Assembly: GCA_037157565.1 (NCBI GenBank)
Contig: JAZHRO010000002.1
Coordinates: 76,868,001-76,932,000, forward strand
DNA from: Thalassia testudinum
Taxonomy: Eukaryota > Streptophyta > Magnoliopsida > Alismatales > Hydrocharitaceae
Reading direction: 5' to 3'
Length of the DNA: 64,000 nucleotides
In this document: one piece after another, positions 32,493 through 44,360 of the stretch
Layout of the letters: the number at the start of each line of letters is the position of its first letter
Numbering within the stretch: position 1 is the first letter of the stretch
Program-made: the position numbers and the translations under genes
The notes under the pieces: generated by a model
Told to the model about the DNA's origin: nothing
What the model saw: only the letters and a program-made list of their open reading frames with translations
Database searches by the model: none

Positions 32493-34439
32493 CGGATACA
32501 GGTGCAAGAGAGCAAGGTGAGCTACTGTGTTCGTTTAAGATGTCTGGGACTCACCCCAGACGTCTGATTTTTGTCAATACACGTGTTTTTGGTCGGTTCA
32601 GGGCCCAAACGAAGTCGATTTTACGCAAAGTATCGATGGTTTCCGTTCGGATTTCTCTACGTGCTAGTGTCACAACTATGTTATTTTGAACTCATTTGAC
32701 ATGATTAGTCAATGGTATAGGTCTCCAGTTCATCGTGTATACCGGACTTCCGGAGGCAATAGGATCTACCGTTCGAGCCCCCATTCCACCCGAATACCCT
32801 GGTAGAGTGGTCCTCTATAATACTGTGATTTAAATGATTAATGTGCATGCTATCTTAGAAATATATGATTGAACCCTAGGATATGAAATGAACCCTAGGG
32901 CTGAGGAGAATGAATGTCTATTACTTGAACCACACTGGCTATACTCTGAAATGCATGTTAGAGTCCTTACTGCTAGCAACTAGATATTAAATTGATGTGG
33001 TGATTACTTAATTTGTTGAATCACTAGCTGCCTATTATACGATTAAGAACCGGAATACGAATGGAGATATGCCGTATCATGAAATAAAATGAATACTAAT
33101 GCATAAACCCTACGGGGAACTACAAAAAAAAAAATAAAAATGCTTTGACATGGAAACTCTAATGGTTATGAAATCTTTCGTTTACTATGAGGCATGACAG
33201 TTAGTTGAGCTTTAACTTGGGCTGAGCTTGCCCTTGTGTACGCACGTATCGAGGAGAGCTGATTGCCCTTCTTCAGAAGATACACTGGCCTTCGTGTATG
33301 CACATACCGAGGAGAGATAAATACCCTTCTTCAGAAGATACGCTAGCCCCTGTGTATGTACGTACCGAGGAGAGCTAATCACCCCTTGTATAGAGAGAAT
33401 AGGCTGGCCCTCACGTACGTGGTACCGAGGAGAGATACAGTTACTTTAGTGTAGGGAGAGTGCTAGCCACCCTTGGGTTGGGACCTGGGGTAGGAGTAGC
33501 CTCCCTACACTGCCTTTTGTTAGGCCCACTGGGCAAACCGGGGTAGCCGAGCAAGGGTATGCGGACTGTTGAAGGGTATGACCCCTGTTCTATTCTGTGT
33601 TGTACGTTTGGGCATACCCATTAACAGAAACGATTGATCACGTGCCAGTGTGGGGTAGCTACCCGTGTGCTTATCGCACATACCGTAGTCACCGCTACAT
33701 CACGGCTATGACTCCGAGGTGGTAGATCTGGTGTAGGACTACCACAGGGTGCTCTCTCAGCCAAGAGAGTGCCACATGTACATCTTGCATTGCAGGAAAA
33801 CTACATCAAGATCATTCCCTTAGGGAACAAGTGGATTTGAGAAATGTTGTGGACCGTTACTAGAAACTAAATCAGAAACACATGGATGTTTAAACGAAAA
33901 CAAAGAATAATACATAACTGGAAATTGGATGGTTAGTTAGCTACTTGTTTCCTTTATGTTTAACTGCATGTAAATGACTTAACCACCACTCTACTCAGCG
34001 ATAGCTGACCACAGATTATATAACCATGTTCTGGTCAGGTCGTTGAGCAGTCAGCGCCACCAGCTGCAGAGGGTGCTAGGCCCAGTCGAGCCCAGTCGTA
34101 GTCCTTTCCCTTTTTCCGTTGCAGAGGCTTGTGTTAGTAGTGAGTACCTTTAGCATGTAGTAATTGTTTCTGTTATGTTTCTATTATATTTCTCTCTGTT
34201 CTAGTTGTGATGGCTTTGTCTGTAATAGTACTTTTCCACTTATGATGTGTAATATCTTTGAGATATTCTGCTCTATTTACTTTGCTGTCTATTATCTATT
34301 TCTGCTTAGTTACATTGCATGTGTAGTTGTGGAATATTTTACTCATTTGGTTATTTCTCATTGGATGACTGAGTCTTGGGGATTTAGTCGAGGCGAGATG
34401 ATCTCGGGTTTCATGGGGAGCAGGGTTCGGGTTGTAACA
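32493..34439 (+). repeat. 3' LTR of Tekay-like element, second part
   Basis: The LTR resumes after the gacga duplication with a gatacaggtgcaagagag word that matches 5' LTR position about 3567. It ends GTTGTAACA before the tcacc duplication. It includes the copy of the tandem array (about 33227-33434). Confidence 0.88.
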
Positions 34440-34444
34440 TCACC

Positions 34445-36890
34445 TATACCTCCTACACACCATTAATTGGTGTTCAGGAAGGTTTAATGATCCTTAAAAG
34501 CAATTGAATCATTGTTAGAGCCTCTAATCAGTGTAACTGATTTTCCTTGGCTCTAACTATCATTAGAGAGCAAAATTGAGATATAAATTGAGCATAAACA
34601 CTATCGTTAATAGTAAATCCCATAAAAATAGTCCATGCTCATTGCCATTAATTCGATCAAGTAAATACAAACTCGATAAAATCGACTAGATCTGATAGAA
34701 CTCAAAGGTCTCAATAAATTCATAAATCAGCCCATGAGATTAAATCAGATTCAAGCGATCAAACTGAGCTCAATTCAGTAGATTATGATCCAATGTAGTG
34801 AATGGAATCACCCTCAAGTGATATTTGGTGCACCAATAGATCAGTAAGCCCTAGAGCTTAAGATTTGTTGGTTGCCTGATGAGTGGGTGACTGGTGGAAT
34901 TAATTGCGAGGGAAAAACAGTGAATGTGGATAATGAGATATAAAGAGAGATTGGTGGATTGAAATGGAAATGGATGCGAAAAACCTCTTTGATCTGAATT
35001 GATTAGAGACGATGGAGTGGATCTAAGCTAATCTACTCCTACCATACACTAAACCATCAAACCAGTGAATTCTAACATCTAATCTACTCCTAAATTATTC
35101 TAACTAACACTACAATTAATCTAGAAAGCAGGAAATCCTAATCTAACAGAAGAATGGGACCTATTGAGAAGATTTGCATTTGGTGGCTACAGTGACGAAG
35201 GAGGGAGGATCTCCAGTGGATTGAAATTCCACTATTGGGACTCAGTGTTGCCCTCAAGTGCTACGTGGTCCTTAGTGGTGAGGAGTGGTCGCAGGAAGTG
35301 GAATTCCATTGCACAAGTGTAGGAATAGAGGTGTATGGGGAGAAGAAATGGGAGAGAATGAAATTGCTTAGCTTGAGAGAGTAGGAGGGAGCTAATGGGT
35401 GTGCGCGCAAGTTGGGCAGGGGCTTAACTAGGCAAGGGAGTGATTGTGGTCACTGTGGAGGTGTGATCACACACCTAGTGCATGGGCAGTGGGGATGAAG
35501 AGAAAGAGGCACGCGAAGCTCCAAATCAAATCACGGCCATTGGATGGGATCTAGGCAAGGTGGTGAACACATGCGCCGAAGCACGCCAAGCTTCGATTGG
35601 AGCTGAGCCATCAGATCAAGTTCTTGTGGCTACAGTGCACCTTCCTACTGCAGGTGAGATGGAGAAATTGCAAAGAGATCCTTATAGGCTGATGCATTAA
35701 TTCTCAACACAGTTAATTAAGTTAATTAGACTTAATTAATTGCATCAGAAAGTAACTTAGGTTAACTCAAATTAGTGTCAGAATTGTAGTATAGGGTCAA
35801 GTTAGCCTAACATTTTAGAATTTAAGTTCTTTTTTAACTGGTTGAGTCTAGGTCATTCACTGGGAGGCATAATAGTAAGCTTAATTCACCACTAATCCCT
35901 AAGCATTAATTACTATCTACTTAATCAATCATATTATAATTAATAATACTTTAAACACAAGAATATAGCATAAAATATTAATAAATTCAAAGTATGCAAT
36001 ATTCCATTAAGAAGAAACAAGTTTACAAGAAATATTTGTCATTAAAAACCAACTAAACATGTTTATTACAACTTTTTACAAGAATATAAGGCAAAGAGAT
36101 GAAATTACAAGAGTTATCATGCCTATTACAACGTTAAAAGCTCAAAACAAAATAAATAACTTCAGCCCTGAAATCAAATGTCTGAAAATAGAGTTAGATG
36201 ACTTCAAAGCATAAATTTGACTTTTAATTAAAAGTAAAGATGTATGATTTCTCACTCTTCTTTATTCATTAATTTCTTCTTAAGTCTTCCTTTCTTCTTC
36301 TTTTTTCTCTCTTTCTCCTTCTTTGTTTCCTTCCTTAGGTCTTTATCTTCTCTTTTGTTCTTGTACTCTCTCTCTCTCGAGCTCTCCTTGTCATTTCTCT
36401 TCTTAAGCTCTCTTTAACTCTTTAACTCCTCTTCCCTTATCTTTCCTTATCTTTTCTTCTTAAGTTTATCTCTCACGAGCTCTCTCTTCTCATTTTATAT
36501 TTTCCTTCACTTCTTATTTTTCCTTACCCTTTATCTTTTCACTCTTTCTGTTCTCCCTTAGTCTTTGCTTTACTAACTCTTTTTACCGTGCACTTATGAT
36601 CTCCACACTTAGTCTACTTTTCATCCAACTTAACCCATTCTACTCCTCTCAGTTATAAAAATTAGGTTTTGAATGGGCAACCCAAGCTCATTCGGGGATA
36701 CACAGCATCCAATGGGTGGGACCAGACCCTACTTGAGCTCGGGCATAGTTAATTAATCATCGATTTTTCGTATTTCAGCATTGCATAGTACCGGACCCAC
36801 TCCAGGCCCACACAAGTCCACGCCCACATGGGCCCATGCACGCATGCCCACAGGCACACACACCCACGCACAAGCACGTGCATACGCACG
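34445..36890 (-). repeat. Old LTR-like sequence, minus strand, related to insertion A
   Basis: Read on the minus strand it shows GGTCTGGTCCCACCC (about 36715-36729), a TAATTTTT run, a cctcccagtgaatgacct word (about 35848-35866), a GC-richer leader (35700 to 35200) and ctttctag words near 35110-35130. The same blocks occur on the + strand in insertion A. A CT-rich stretch lies at 36240-36560. No open frame resembles a known protein. The right end, gcacg at 36886-36890, is the target site of B1. It probably joins 1-600 and 2349-2537 at the left and 44361 onward at the right. Confidence 0.45.
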
Positions 36891-38453
36891 TGATATAGAC
36901 ACATCTATTTAGGTTAAAATGCCTAATCATGCATGTTCCTAGGCTTAGATTTACATTTCATGTTATAAATATTGCATAGCATGCATCATTCTGCATTTAG
37001 AGTAGTATATATTTTAGGTTAATTAGGTCCTTTTTATGGTTAGGAGAGAAGGAGATTTATTTCAAGGCCTCAGATGAATGATCGGACCGTACGGATCTAA
37101 TCATGACGACGATCGGAGTCTAACACCTCTGAAATCATCTAGATCGGAGTCCCGTAGCATCATATGAAGTCCGAGGAAGATCAACAGCCAGGGGACAATG
37201 CGACATCCACATGGACTTTGGATGAAAAATCCAACCATACGGATGGATCCGGAGCGACGATCATAGTCCGGCAATCTGGGAATCATCTCGATCAGAGCTC
37301 TGTATCACCCTCTAGAAAAAGAAGAAGACAGACGACCCAAATGGCACCACGTGGTGCCATCCAGGTTGCCCAACACCAGCCAATAGCAACTGGGAGGCAC
37401 CCCCTAATCATCTTCATCATCAATTCTCAATCATTGGATCTTGATTCAACAGCTGAGAGCTCTCCTCCACTGTGCACCTTAAGACGCCTGTGCGACCATC
37501 CAGATGATTTGGCATAATGGTGGAGGCGTGGGCTCTCAACGAAGGGGCACAGGTTCGAATCTTCGCAGCCCCCCCAATTGGCCAATTGAGCGCAGCACCA
37601 GCAAAGGAATTGAAGGGCGTGGATCTTTAGCGACAGTTGGGTGGGTGTTTAGTGACGCTTGTAGCTGTCACTAATGGCCTGCACTATGCACGCACTAGTA
37701 AAGGAATTGAAGGGCTTGGATCTTCAGTGACGATTACAGCTGTCACTAATTGCCCATGGACAATTTTGTCTCTCCTCCACTAAAAAAGGACCTACCCCCC
37801 TCCATTCCAAACCATCTCTTCCTTTCTTCCTCTCACCACCTCCAAGGCTCTAGAAAGAGCTTGTCCTAAGCTCGGGATGCTCCTCTAGAGTAGAAAACCA
37901 AATAGTTTTCCCTCCCCTCATCCCCATTCGTGGAGCATCCTGTGGTCATCCTCTCATTGCACTTCAAGAAGAAGATCCTCACCATGATGCCATCCTGCCC
38001 TGCCCTCCGGCTCCTTCCCCGTTCGTCCCGCTCCTCACCACCTTCCTCTAGGCGACGTCAGGGCAAGTCGTCCTCTGAGCTACCGTCGAGGAGGGTTCTC
38101 TCACCTCTTTCTATCTTTTCTGCTTTCATAGTTGTAAAAAAATATTTGATTAGAAATCCATGATTGTTTCTCCCTCTCTTATATTTTCACAAGTAGATTA
38201 GCTAGATAAAATTTCATCAACCAAATCTCTTGCTTGATGAAAAATACAAAAAAAAATTAGAAAAGATAAAAACAACAAAAAGAAATAAAAGAGGAACACG
38301 GATTTCATAAAACCAAACGGTCGCCTCCCTGTATTCGACCTGGGACTCACATTTTGAGTTCTTGTTATAAATTTAATCTGATAGACACATTTTGAGACTA
38401 TGACGACGGGTTCCTCTAAACCCTGATTTCTACCACGCAAAGCACGTTCATCA
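36891..38453 (+). repeat. 5' LTR of B1
   Basis: The LTR begins TGATATAGAC and ends GTTCATCA. A tRNA-like pair lies at 37510-37520 (TGGCATAATGG) and 37552-37561 (GGTTCGAATC). The promoter word near 37781 is taaaaaagg, a weak TATA. The start has the same wording as B2 LTRs (mobile GCATG/TGCAT-rich first 110 bases). Confidence 0.87.
37503..37572 (+). other. tRNA-like segment in B1 5' LTR
   Basis: TGGCATAATGG (A box) and GGTTCGAATC (B box) are 42 bases apart, the spacing of a tRNA gene. The following cccccccaattg run is shared with the 3' LTR copy. Confidence 0.68.
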
Positions 38454-39660
38454 TTTTGGCGTCATTGCCACGGAGGCAACGCTCTTTGGTTTTTTCTCGC
38501 ATTTTCCCACATTACTTACATATTTTTCTAACCTATCTTTCTTCTTCGATTTGTTGTCTCGCAGGAACCTGATCGAGGAGCCGAAGGTAGCAGATTGGAG
38601 TAAAGTGCGGGTAGAGACATTTGTAGGTTTTCCCCCACTTCCCCACCCACTATATCATTTCGCCACCTTAATAATCAAGACCTAATCTACTTAGGTGTTC
38701 TCACAAACCCTAGGGTAGAAATTTTTTGTCTTGTTTGTCACTCCACTCACCTCACCATCCACATAAATAAAAAATATATATAAAAAGTTATCTGATTGTG
38801 GGATTTCCTGAAAGAGACACACCTTAACAACCACAACTTCTCACCTTAAGGTGCACCACTTCACATTGATCCAACCACTTAACTGGAATCTGACCTGTGG
38901 ATCCAGTACACCCTAACTCAACACACCAATAAGTGCGTAGAAAATTTGACTAGGTTAAGACTTTTTGTGTGCCTTAACTATGTGGTGCAATAGGCCAATT
39001 GATTGAGCTGTTTGGGCTGCACCACTCAAATTAAAATTGATTCATCAAGTAGCTTGCCACTTAGGGTTGATTTTTAGGACTGAACCAGGCACTCCACATT
39101 TTATTTCTGATTTTTAAAGGAATATATCTACACTAGTGCTTTCAAAACTTGGAGTGTTCTACTAAACCTGATTGAACAAACGTAAAGATTAAACCGTGAA
39201 AGCTACTAAACAAGGTTAAACCCTAAAAGACACATCATCAAATAACCTTGATTGCAAATCTTGGTTGTGCATGCACACACATTTGAATTTATCATTAAGG
39301 GTACAACCCATCTAAAGGGCCCATCACATTCCAAGAGCACAATCATCCCAAGCCTAATTAAAACTGAGTAGATTTTGGCCTTAAGGATTGATTCGCTCTT
39401 TAGGGCTCAGGCTGAGATTTTTTTTTTGATTAATCTGCTTCTGTTGGTCCATCTAATGTCTAGCTAGGGGAGTAGCACCAAACGATCGTGGCTGGGGGTG
39501 CGCTAGGAACCAAAGGTGCAAGCCAAAGGAAGAATCTTCTCCCCAGTCGCTCCTTTTAACTAATTGGATTGACTAGATAAAAGTAGACCAAATCGGTTAT
39601 AATCTCAAGATGGGTCCTGGGAGTCTATAGATCTTTAGGCTAACCTACCTAACGATAGGG
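38454..39660 (+). other. B1 primer site and leader
   Basis: TGGCGTCATTGCCACGGA at 38457-38474 is a tRNA-Asp-type primer site with three changes. A pyrimidine tract and CAG lie at about 38545-38564. The rest has no open frame and parallels B2 57403-58640 and Athila-like 25036-23851 block by block, including the aaccttctccccagtc word near 39535. It ends in a TTCTTGTATTGCAAG word at the start of the unknown frame. Confidence 0.8.
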
Positions 39661-41423
39661 TTGATTTCTTGTATTGCAAGGCTCCATTCTTCTGATTTCC
39701 CCTCCTATTCTACCATGTATCCTTCCACATCCTACACTCATTTCCCATCCTACCCTCCTACCACAACTTATACCCAAGATGATTACTATCCCGACTCGAC
39801 TTATAATTACCCATCCACTAGCAAGGATAACTTTGATTGGGGATACGATACCGGACCTCAGTGTCCAGGGCCTAACCCTCGACAACAAAACTATGAGTGT
39901 TATCCTTCCCACACTTACAATGATTATAGATCTCCATCCTTTGATGACCAAACCAACCCGATCTACAATAAGGAAGGATATGATGATTATAACACCTACC
40001 CTCCCCAGTATTCCACTGAATATAGTTCACCACTATTCTTTGAACAACCTAGAACGACCTACTATCAGGGAGGTACCCAAGAACCTCAATATCTTGACTC
40101 CCCTAGATTTAATCTGAACCCACCCAACCCTGAACCAAACCATTCGATTCAAGTGAACTAGATCCAGGATAGGGTGTTAGCTAACTTGAGGAACACCATA
40201 CAATCTTTAGAAGTCCATCCAACACCATGCACTGAAGCATTGGAGCCTATGATCAAAATGATTGATGAACTTAATAGTTCTCTATTGGATTTGCTCCAAA
40301 ATGTTAAGGATAGGGACCTAGGTGAGTTTCTTCTTGGGAAATTATTGAGGTTGAGGATGAAATTTTTGGTTGCCCTAGTCAAATCTTGGGATGATTCTCA
40401 AGATGAACCCCCTTCAAGAGAGACAATGTCAGAACCCACTTAGGCGCCTGTCGAGGGGGATACATATTCTGAGATTGGAGATGACCAAGTTGGTTTAGAG
40501 CAACCCATTGAGGGTGAACCAATTTCTCACCTGAGATCCTAGAGCCAGGGAATGATGAAAAATATGTCTCCATGGACCATGAAATGACATATGATTTTGA
40601 GATGTACATAAATGAGGATCATGAATTCCTTGATTTTGAGGGTGAGGAATCTCTGAGTAAAGTCTCACTTGAGCTTAAGGAGAATGATTTTAGTGAGACA
40701 AATAGGCTTGAGGAATTTAATAAACCATTTGATAGCCCGACTATTGAAGATTCTGATTCGATTGGGGCTAACTTGGACGATCCGAATCTTGATTATTCAA
40801 TCAGTAGCCCCATTCCTCAACCGCACCCCGAAGAGCTAACTTTTGAAATAATTGTGGCCAAGCCAATCTTGATTTAGCCATGATTTCTGGACTTGGGTAA
40901 ATCTTATGGGGTGAACGGTATACTAGAGGTCTCGGAGCCTGAGCACTTGATGTTGGAGAATAGAGATGTTGAAATAAAAATTTGGGAGGTTAATTCTAAG
41001 GGAACAACAAGTTTGGATTTAAGGGTTCCTGCTAACCTAAAGCCACCTACTTTCTACCAGGACCCTTATAATATCTTTCACATGCAACCCATGCTCGAAA
41101 TAACTGATTATTTTTCTGAGCTGAACGTTAAGTGGGCATCTGCACCTATTGAACCATCTTTACCCGTTGTCCGACACTTTGGTCTTGGGTTGCACACCAC
41201 AAAACCTCAGACCCAGCCTCGTAAGCTTAACAACCTTTGGTTCTGGGTGATTTTCATCCAGAACCTAAGAACCACTCGACCCTGGGGCATGGGTCTCCAT
41301 CATAATTTGGTCCACCTATGTGGACATCTTCAGCTGGTGGGTCTGTGGATTAATCTTTCGATTTTGATTCTGACTCGCACTTATGAATGCTCAATTTCTT
41401 CCTTGTATGTATGTTATGCCTAG
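39661..41423 (+). pseudogene. Unknown B-family protein, broken copy (B1)
   Basis: I do not recognise this protein. The N-terminal third (to about 40160) is rich in Tyr, Pro and Ser, with repeated NYPS and YQGG/YNKEGY-like words. A helical middle contains VLANLRNTIQSLEV and FLLGKLLRLRMKFLVALVKS. The C-terminal half is acidic. Breaks are in-frame TAG codons at 40159 and 40441 (both CAG in the other copy, one C-to-T each), a frame change near 40520, and a TAG at 40875. After that the frame stays open to 41423, including WFWVIFIQNLR and GLHHNLVHLCG. Its uninterrupted C-terminal frame indicates that the ancestral protein was about 580-600 residues, longer than the 451-codon copy in B2. Confidence 0.7.
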
Positions 41424-41980
41424 CTAAAGGCATTAAATTTACCATGTGTTTATATTCCACATTCTCTCCGAAGCTGACCGAATTTTCACATTATTCAGGT
41501 GATATTTTGTTTACTCCACCTTTTCATGTCTTTATTTTTACAATGAGGACATTGCATCATTTAGGCATGGGGGATGGATAATTAATTATTAAAATCATTT
41601 TGTAACTTCGTAGAATTTCTTTTAGTTTCTTTTAAAAAAATGAAAATTCAAAAAAAAAAATAGAATTAGTAGAAGAAAACTTAGGCTTTTAGAAGTATTA
41701 ACTTTAGGAATTGATACAAGAGGACCTAAATACTTAGACTCTTTAAGGCTTCGGGCTTAATTAGCCTGGGTGTCCACTTGAATATGGACTTAGTCTCAAG
41801 TCCTCGCCAAGTAATTCTATTTTAATTTGGTCAATAAATTAAGGTGATAAGCATATGACTTATCAACCCGCCCTCTAATTTGAGGGGACTTTAAGCCTAA
41901 GCATCTACACACTATTCGCACTGACTCACTTTTCGACGGTTTCTTCGAAAATTGGGTAGCTAATGAATCATCTAGGGTGG

Positions 41981-42035
41981 TATGGCTGGCAAGTTGATGG
42001 TGGTAACAGCTCATTGGCTGGTTGTCCAGAGCCTA
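41981..42035 (+). repeat. 3'-UTR hairpin motif, copy 1 (B1)
   Basis: GGCT, GGCAA, GTTG, a loop and GTAACAGCTC form pairings GGCT/AGCT (one G-U) and GTT/AAC. TCCAGAGCC follows. Confidence 0.7.
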
Positions 42036-42192
42036 GCCACAAGACCATTTTCTTCATACTGCCTTTAGGTAAATTTTAGATCAGGGAAGCCACCTACTTA
42101 AAAAAAAATAAAAAAGAAAAAAAGAAAAAAAAAGAATAGAAAAAGGAGAAAATGAAAAGATAAACAAATAAAACCACACTTCACCGCATGAG

Positions 42193-42246
42193 TATGGTTG
42201 GCAAGTTGCCGTGGGTAACAACCCATTGGCTGATTGTCCAGAGCCC
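42193..42246 (+). repeat. 3'-UTR hairpin motif, copy 2 (B1), with compensatory change
   Basis: Here the outer stem reads GGTT/AACC instead of GGCT/AGCC: both strands of one base pair have changed, C-G to T-A. The inner part keeps GTT...AAC. Confidence 0.7.
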
Positions 42247-42808
42247 AACTCACAAAAATGCACAATAATTCCTAAAACACTTAGGGAAGAAGCGAGGAAG
42301 TAGAATAAACCAGGGAGATATACACTGGGTTCGCCCTTGTGTTGACTCCATAAATAAAAGTAGAGAGAAAGCTACCGTTCGAAAAGATAAACCTCTAGGC
42401 AAGGTCACCTACGGTCGTAGAAACCCAAAGTCCATTTTAACGGCCGCCTAGTGAGTCTTTCACTTTTTTCACTAGATGCTTAGCAGTTAGAGTTTTTGTT
42501 AGTCTTGGGCAGGTCAGGTAGTCGTAAAAAGTTATCCCGAAGCTCTCAAACTCCAAAAGTCCAAAAAAATTAGAAAAGAAGAAAAAGTAAAAGAAATGTA
42601 TCTTCCCTTTTCAAATAAGGCGGGACTTGGGCGGTCTGCATTCTAGCAGACATCCGGGTACTGTTGAGTCTTCGTAGTTTAGAACCTTAGTGAAATTTTC
42701 TATCGTTAATAAACAACTTAGGCCTAAGCAATCGAGTCCTAATTCTATTTTTATACATAGCATGTAGTTTAATTTTGTTAAGGATTGGAAAAAGATAGGC
42801 ATGTGGTA

Positions 42809-44355
42809 TGATATAGACACATCTATTTAGGTTAAAATGCCTAATCATGCATGTTCTTAGGCTTAGATTTGCATTTCATGTTATAAATATTGCATAGAAT
42901 GCATCAATCTGAATTGAGTAGTTGTATATATTTTAGGTTAATTAGGTCCTTTTTATGGTCAAGAGAGAAGAAGATTTATTTTAGGACCTCGGATGGACGA
43001 TCGGATCATATGGATCTGATCAGGATGATGATCGGAGTCTAACGCCTCCGAAATCGTCTAGATCGGAGTCCCATAGAATCATATGAAGTCTGAGGAAGAT
43101 TAATGGCCAAGGGCAATGCGACATCCATATGGGCTTCGGATGAAAAATCTGACCATACTTATGGATCCAGAGCGACGATCACAGTCCGATAACATGGATC
43201 CGGATCCGGAGCGACGATCCCAACATTGGCCAGCAACAACTGGGAGGTGCCCCCTCATCATCTTCATCATCAATTCTTAGTCGTTGGATCTTGATCCAAC
43301 GGCTAAGAGCTCTCCTCCATTACGCGCCTTAAGACGTCCGTGCGACCATTCGGACGATTTGGCGCAATGGTGGATGCATGGGCTCTCAATGGATGGGCAC
43401 GGGTTCGAATCCCCGTAGCCCCCCCAATTGGGCAATTGAGAGCGGTGCTAGCAAAGGAATTGAAGGGCATGGATCTTCAGCGACAGTTGGGCAGGCGTTT
43501 AGTGACGCTTGTAGCTGTCACTATTGCATGCACTATGCGTGCACCAGCTAAGGAATTGAAGGGCGTGGATCTTCAGCGACAGTTGGGCGGATCTTCAGCG
43601 ATGATTACAGCCGTCACTAATTGCCCATGGACGATTTTGTCTCTCCTCTATGAAAGGGCCTACCCCCCTCCATTCCAAACCATCTCTTCCTTTTTTCCTC
43701 TCACCACCTCCAAGGCTTTAGAGAGAGCTTGTCCCATGCCCAGGATGCTCCTCTAGAGTAGAAAACCAAATAGTTTTCCCTCCCCTCATCTCCATTCGTG
43801 GAGCATCCCGTGGTCATCCTCTCACCACCCTTCGGGAAGAAGATCCTTGCCGCGACGCTGTCCTGCCTCACCCTCTGTCCTCCAGCTCCATCCCCATTCG
43901 TCCTGCTCCTCACCACCTTCCTCCAGGCGACGTCAAAGCAAGTCGTCCTTTGAGTGACCGTCGAGGGGGATTCTCTCACCTCTTTCTATCTTTTTCGATT
44001 TCGTAGTGTAATCTTTCCTGCTTTTGTAGTTGTAAAAAAACATTTGATTAGAAATCCATGATTGTTTCTCTCTCTCTCTCTTATATTTTCGCAAGTAGAT
44101 TAGCTAGATAAAATTCAATCGACCTAATCTCTTGCTTGATAAAAAATACCAAAAATAATTAGAAAAGATAAAAACAACAAAAAGAAATAAAAGAGGAATG
44201 CGGATTTCATAAAATCAAATGTTCGCCTCCCCGTGTTTGACTTGGGACTCACATTTTGAGTTTTGCTTATAAATTTTATCTAATAGATGCATTTTATGAC
44301 TATAACGATGGGTTCCTCCAAACCCCGATTTCTACCATGCGAAGCAGGTTCATCA
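42809..44355 (+). repeat. 3' LTR of B1
   Basis: The 1547-bp partner of 36891-38453 begins TGATATAGAC and ends GGTTCATCA. It has internal duplication of the caggatcc/ggatccgg words near 43160-43215 and of the ctagcaaaggaattgaag word at 43448 and 43545. The tRNA-like pair is at 43360-43370 (TGGCGCAATGG) and 43402-43411 (GGTTCGAATC). Confidence 0.87.
43353..43425 (+). other. tRNA-like segment in B1 3' LTR (best preserved)
   Basis: TGGCGCAATGG fits the A-box consensus fully and GGTTCGAATCC the B box, 42 bases apart. The T-arm can pair ACGGG with CCCGT around TTCGAATC (one base longer than a standard T loop). It lies upstream of the LTR promoter and is not expected to be a true tRNA gene. Confidence 0.72.
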
Positions 44356-44360
44356 GCATG

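Larger units (their letters stand above)
2538..34439 (+). mobile_element. Tekay/Del-like Ty3/gypsy chromovirus, degenerate, with nested insertions
   Basis: The element starts TGAAATGACCC, ends GTTGTAACA and is flanked by the direct repeat tcacc (2533-2537 and 34440-34444). It has a 2960-bp 5' LTR, an initiator-tRNA-Met primer site, gag zinc knuckle, protease, reverse transcriptase, RNase H, integrase and a C-terminal chromodomain-like segment in the order typical of chromoviruses. The 3' LTR is broken at 10862-32487 by later insertions; its two parts add up to about 3.0 kb, matching the 5' LTR. Stops, frame changes and active-site losses show that it is dead. Assignment to Tekay/Del rests on recalled family features, not on a search. 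Confidence 0.85.
41424..42808 (+). other. B1 3' region with paired hairpin motif
   Basis: No gene is seen. A caatgaggacattgcat...ggcatggggg word near 41540-41575 recalls the pre-PPT region of Athila/Tat elements. Two hairpin motifs at 41981-42035 and 42193-42246 flank an A-rich run (42098-42145). An AAAAAGATAGGCATGTGG word precedes the LTR as probable polypurine tract. Confidence 0.7.
36891..44355 (+). mobile_element. B1: non-autonomous Athila-related LTR element
   Basis: The element is 7465 bp, starts TGATATAGAC, ends TTCATCA and is flanked by gcacg (36886-36890) and gcatg (44356-44360), one C-to-T apart. LTRs are 1563 and 1547 bp. A tRNA-Asp-type primer site lies at 38457. Between leader and 3' region there is no protease, reverse transcriptase, RNase H or integrase, only one broken unknown frame (39661-41423). 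The leader and 3' region match B2 and the Athila-like element, so it was probably mobilised in trans. Confidence 0.85.

Noticed and set aside
39649..39951. 100-codon minus-strand frame opposite the B1 unknown protein
   Set aside because: It mirrors the Tyr-rich coding strand (tat/tac gives ata/gta) and is not kept in the B2 copy.
43353..43425. A functional tRNA gene
   Set aside because: The A and B boxes fit, but the acceptor and anticodon stems do not pair convincingly and the T loop has one base too many.
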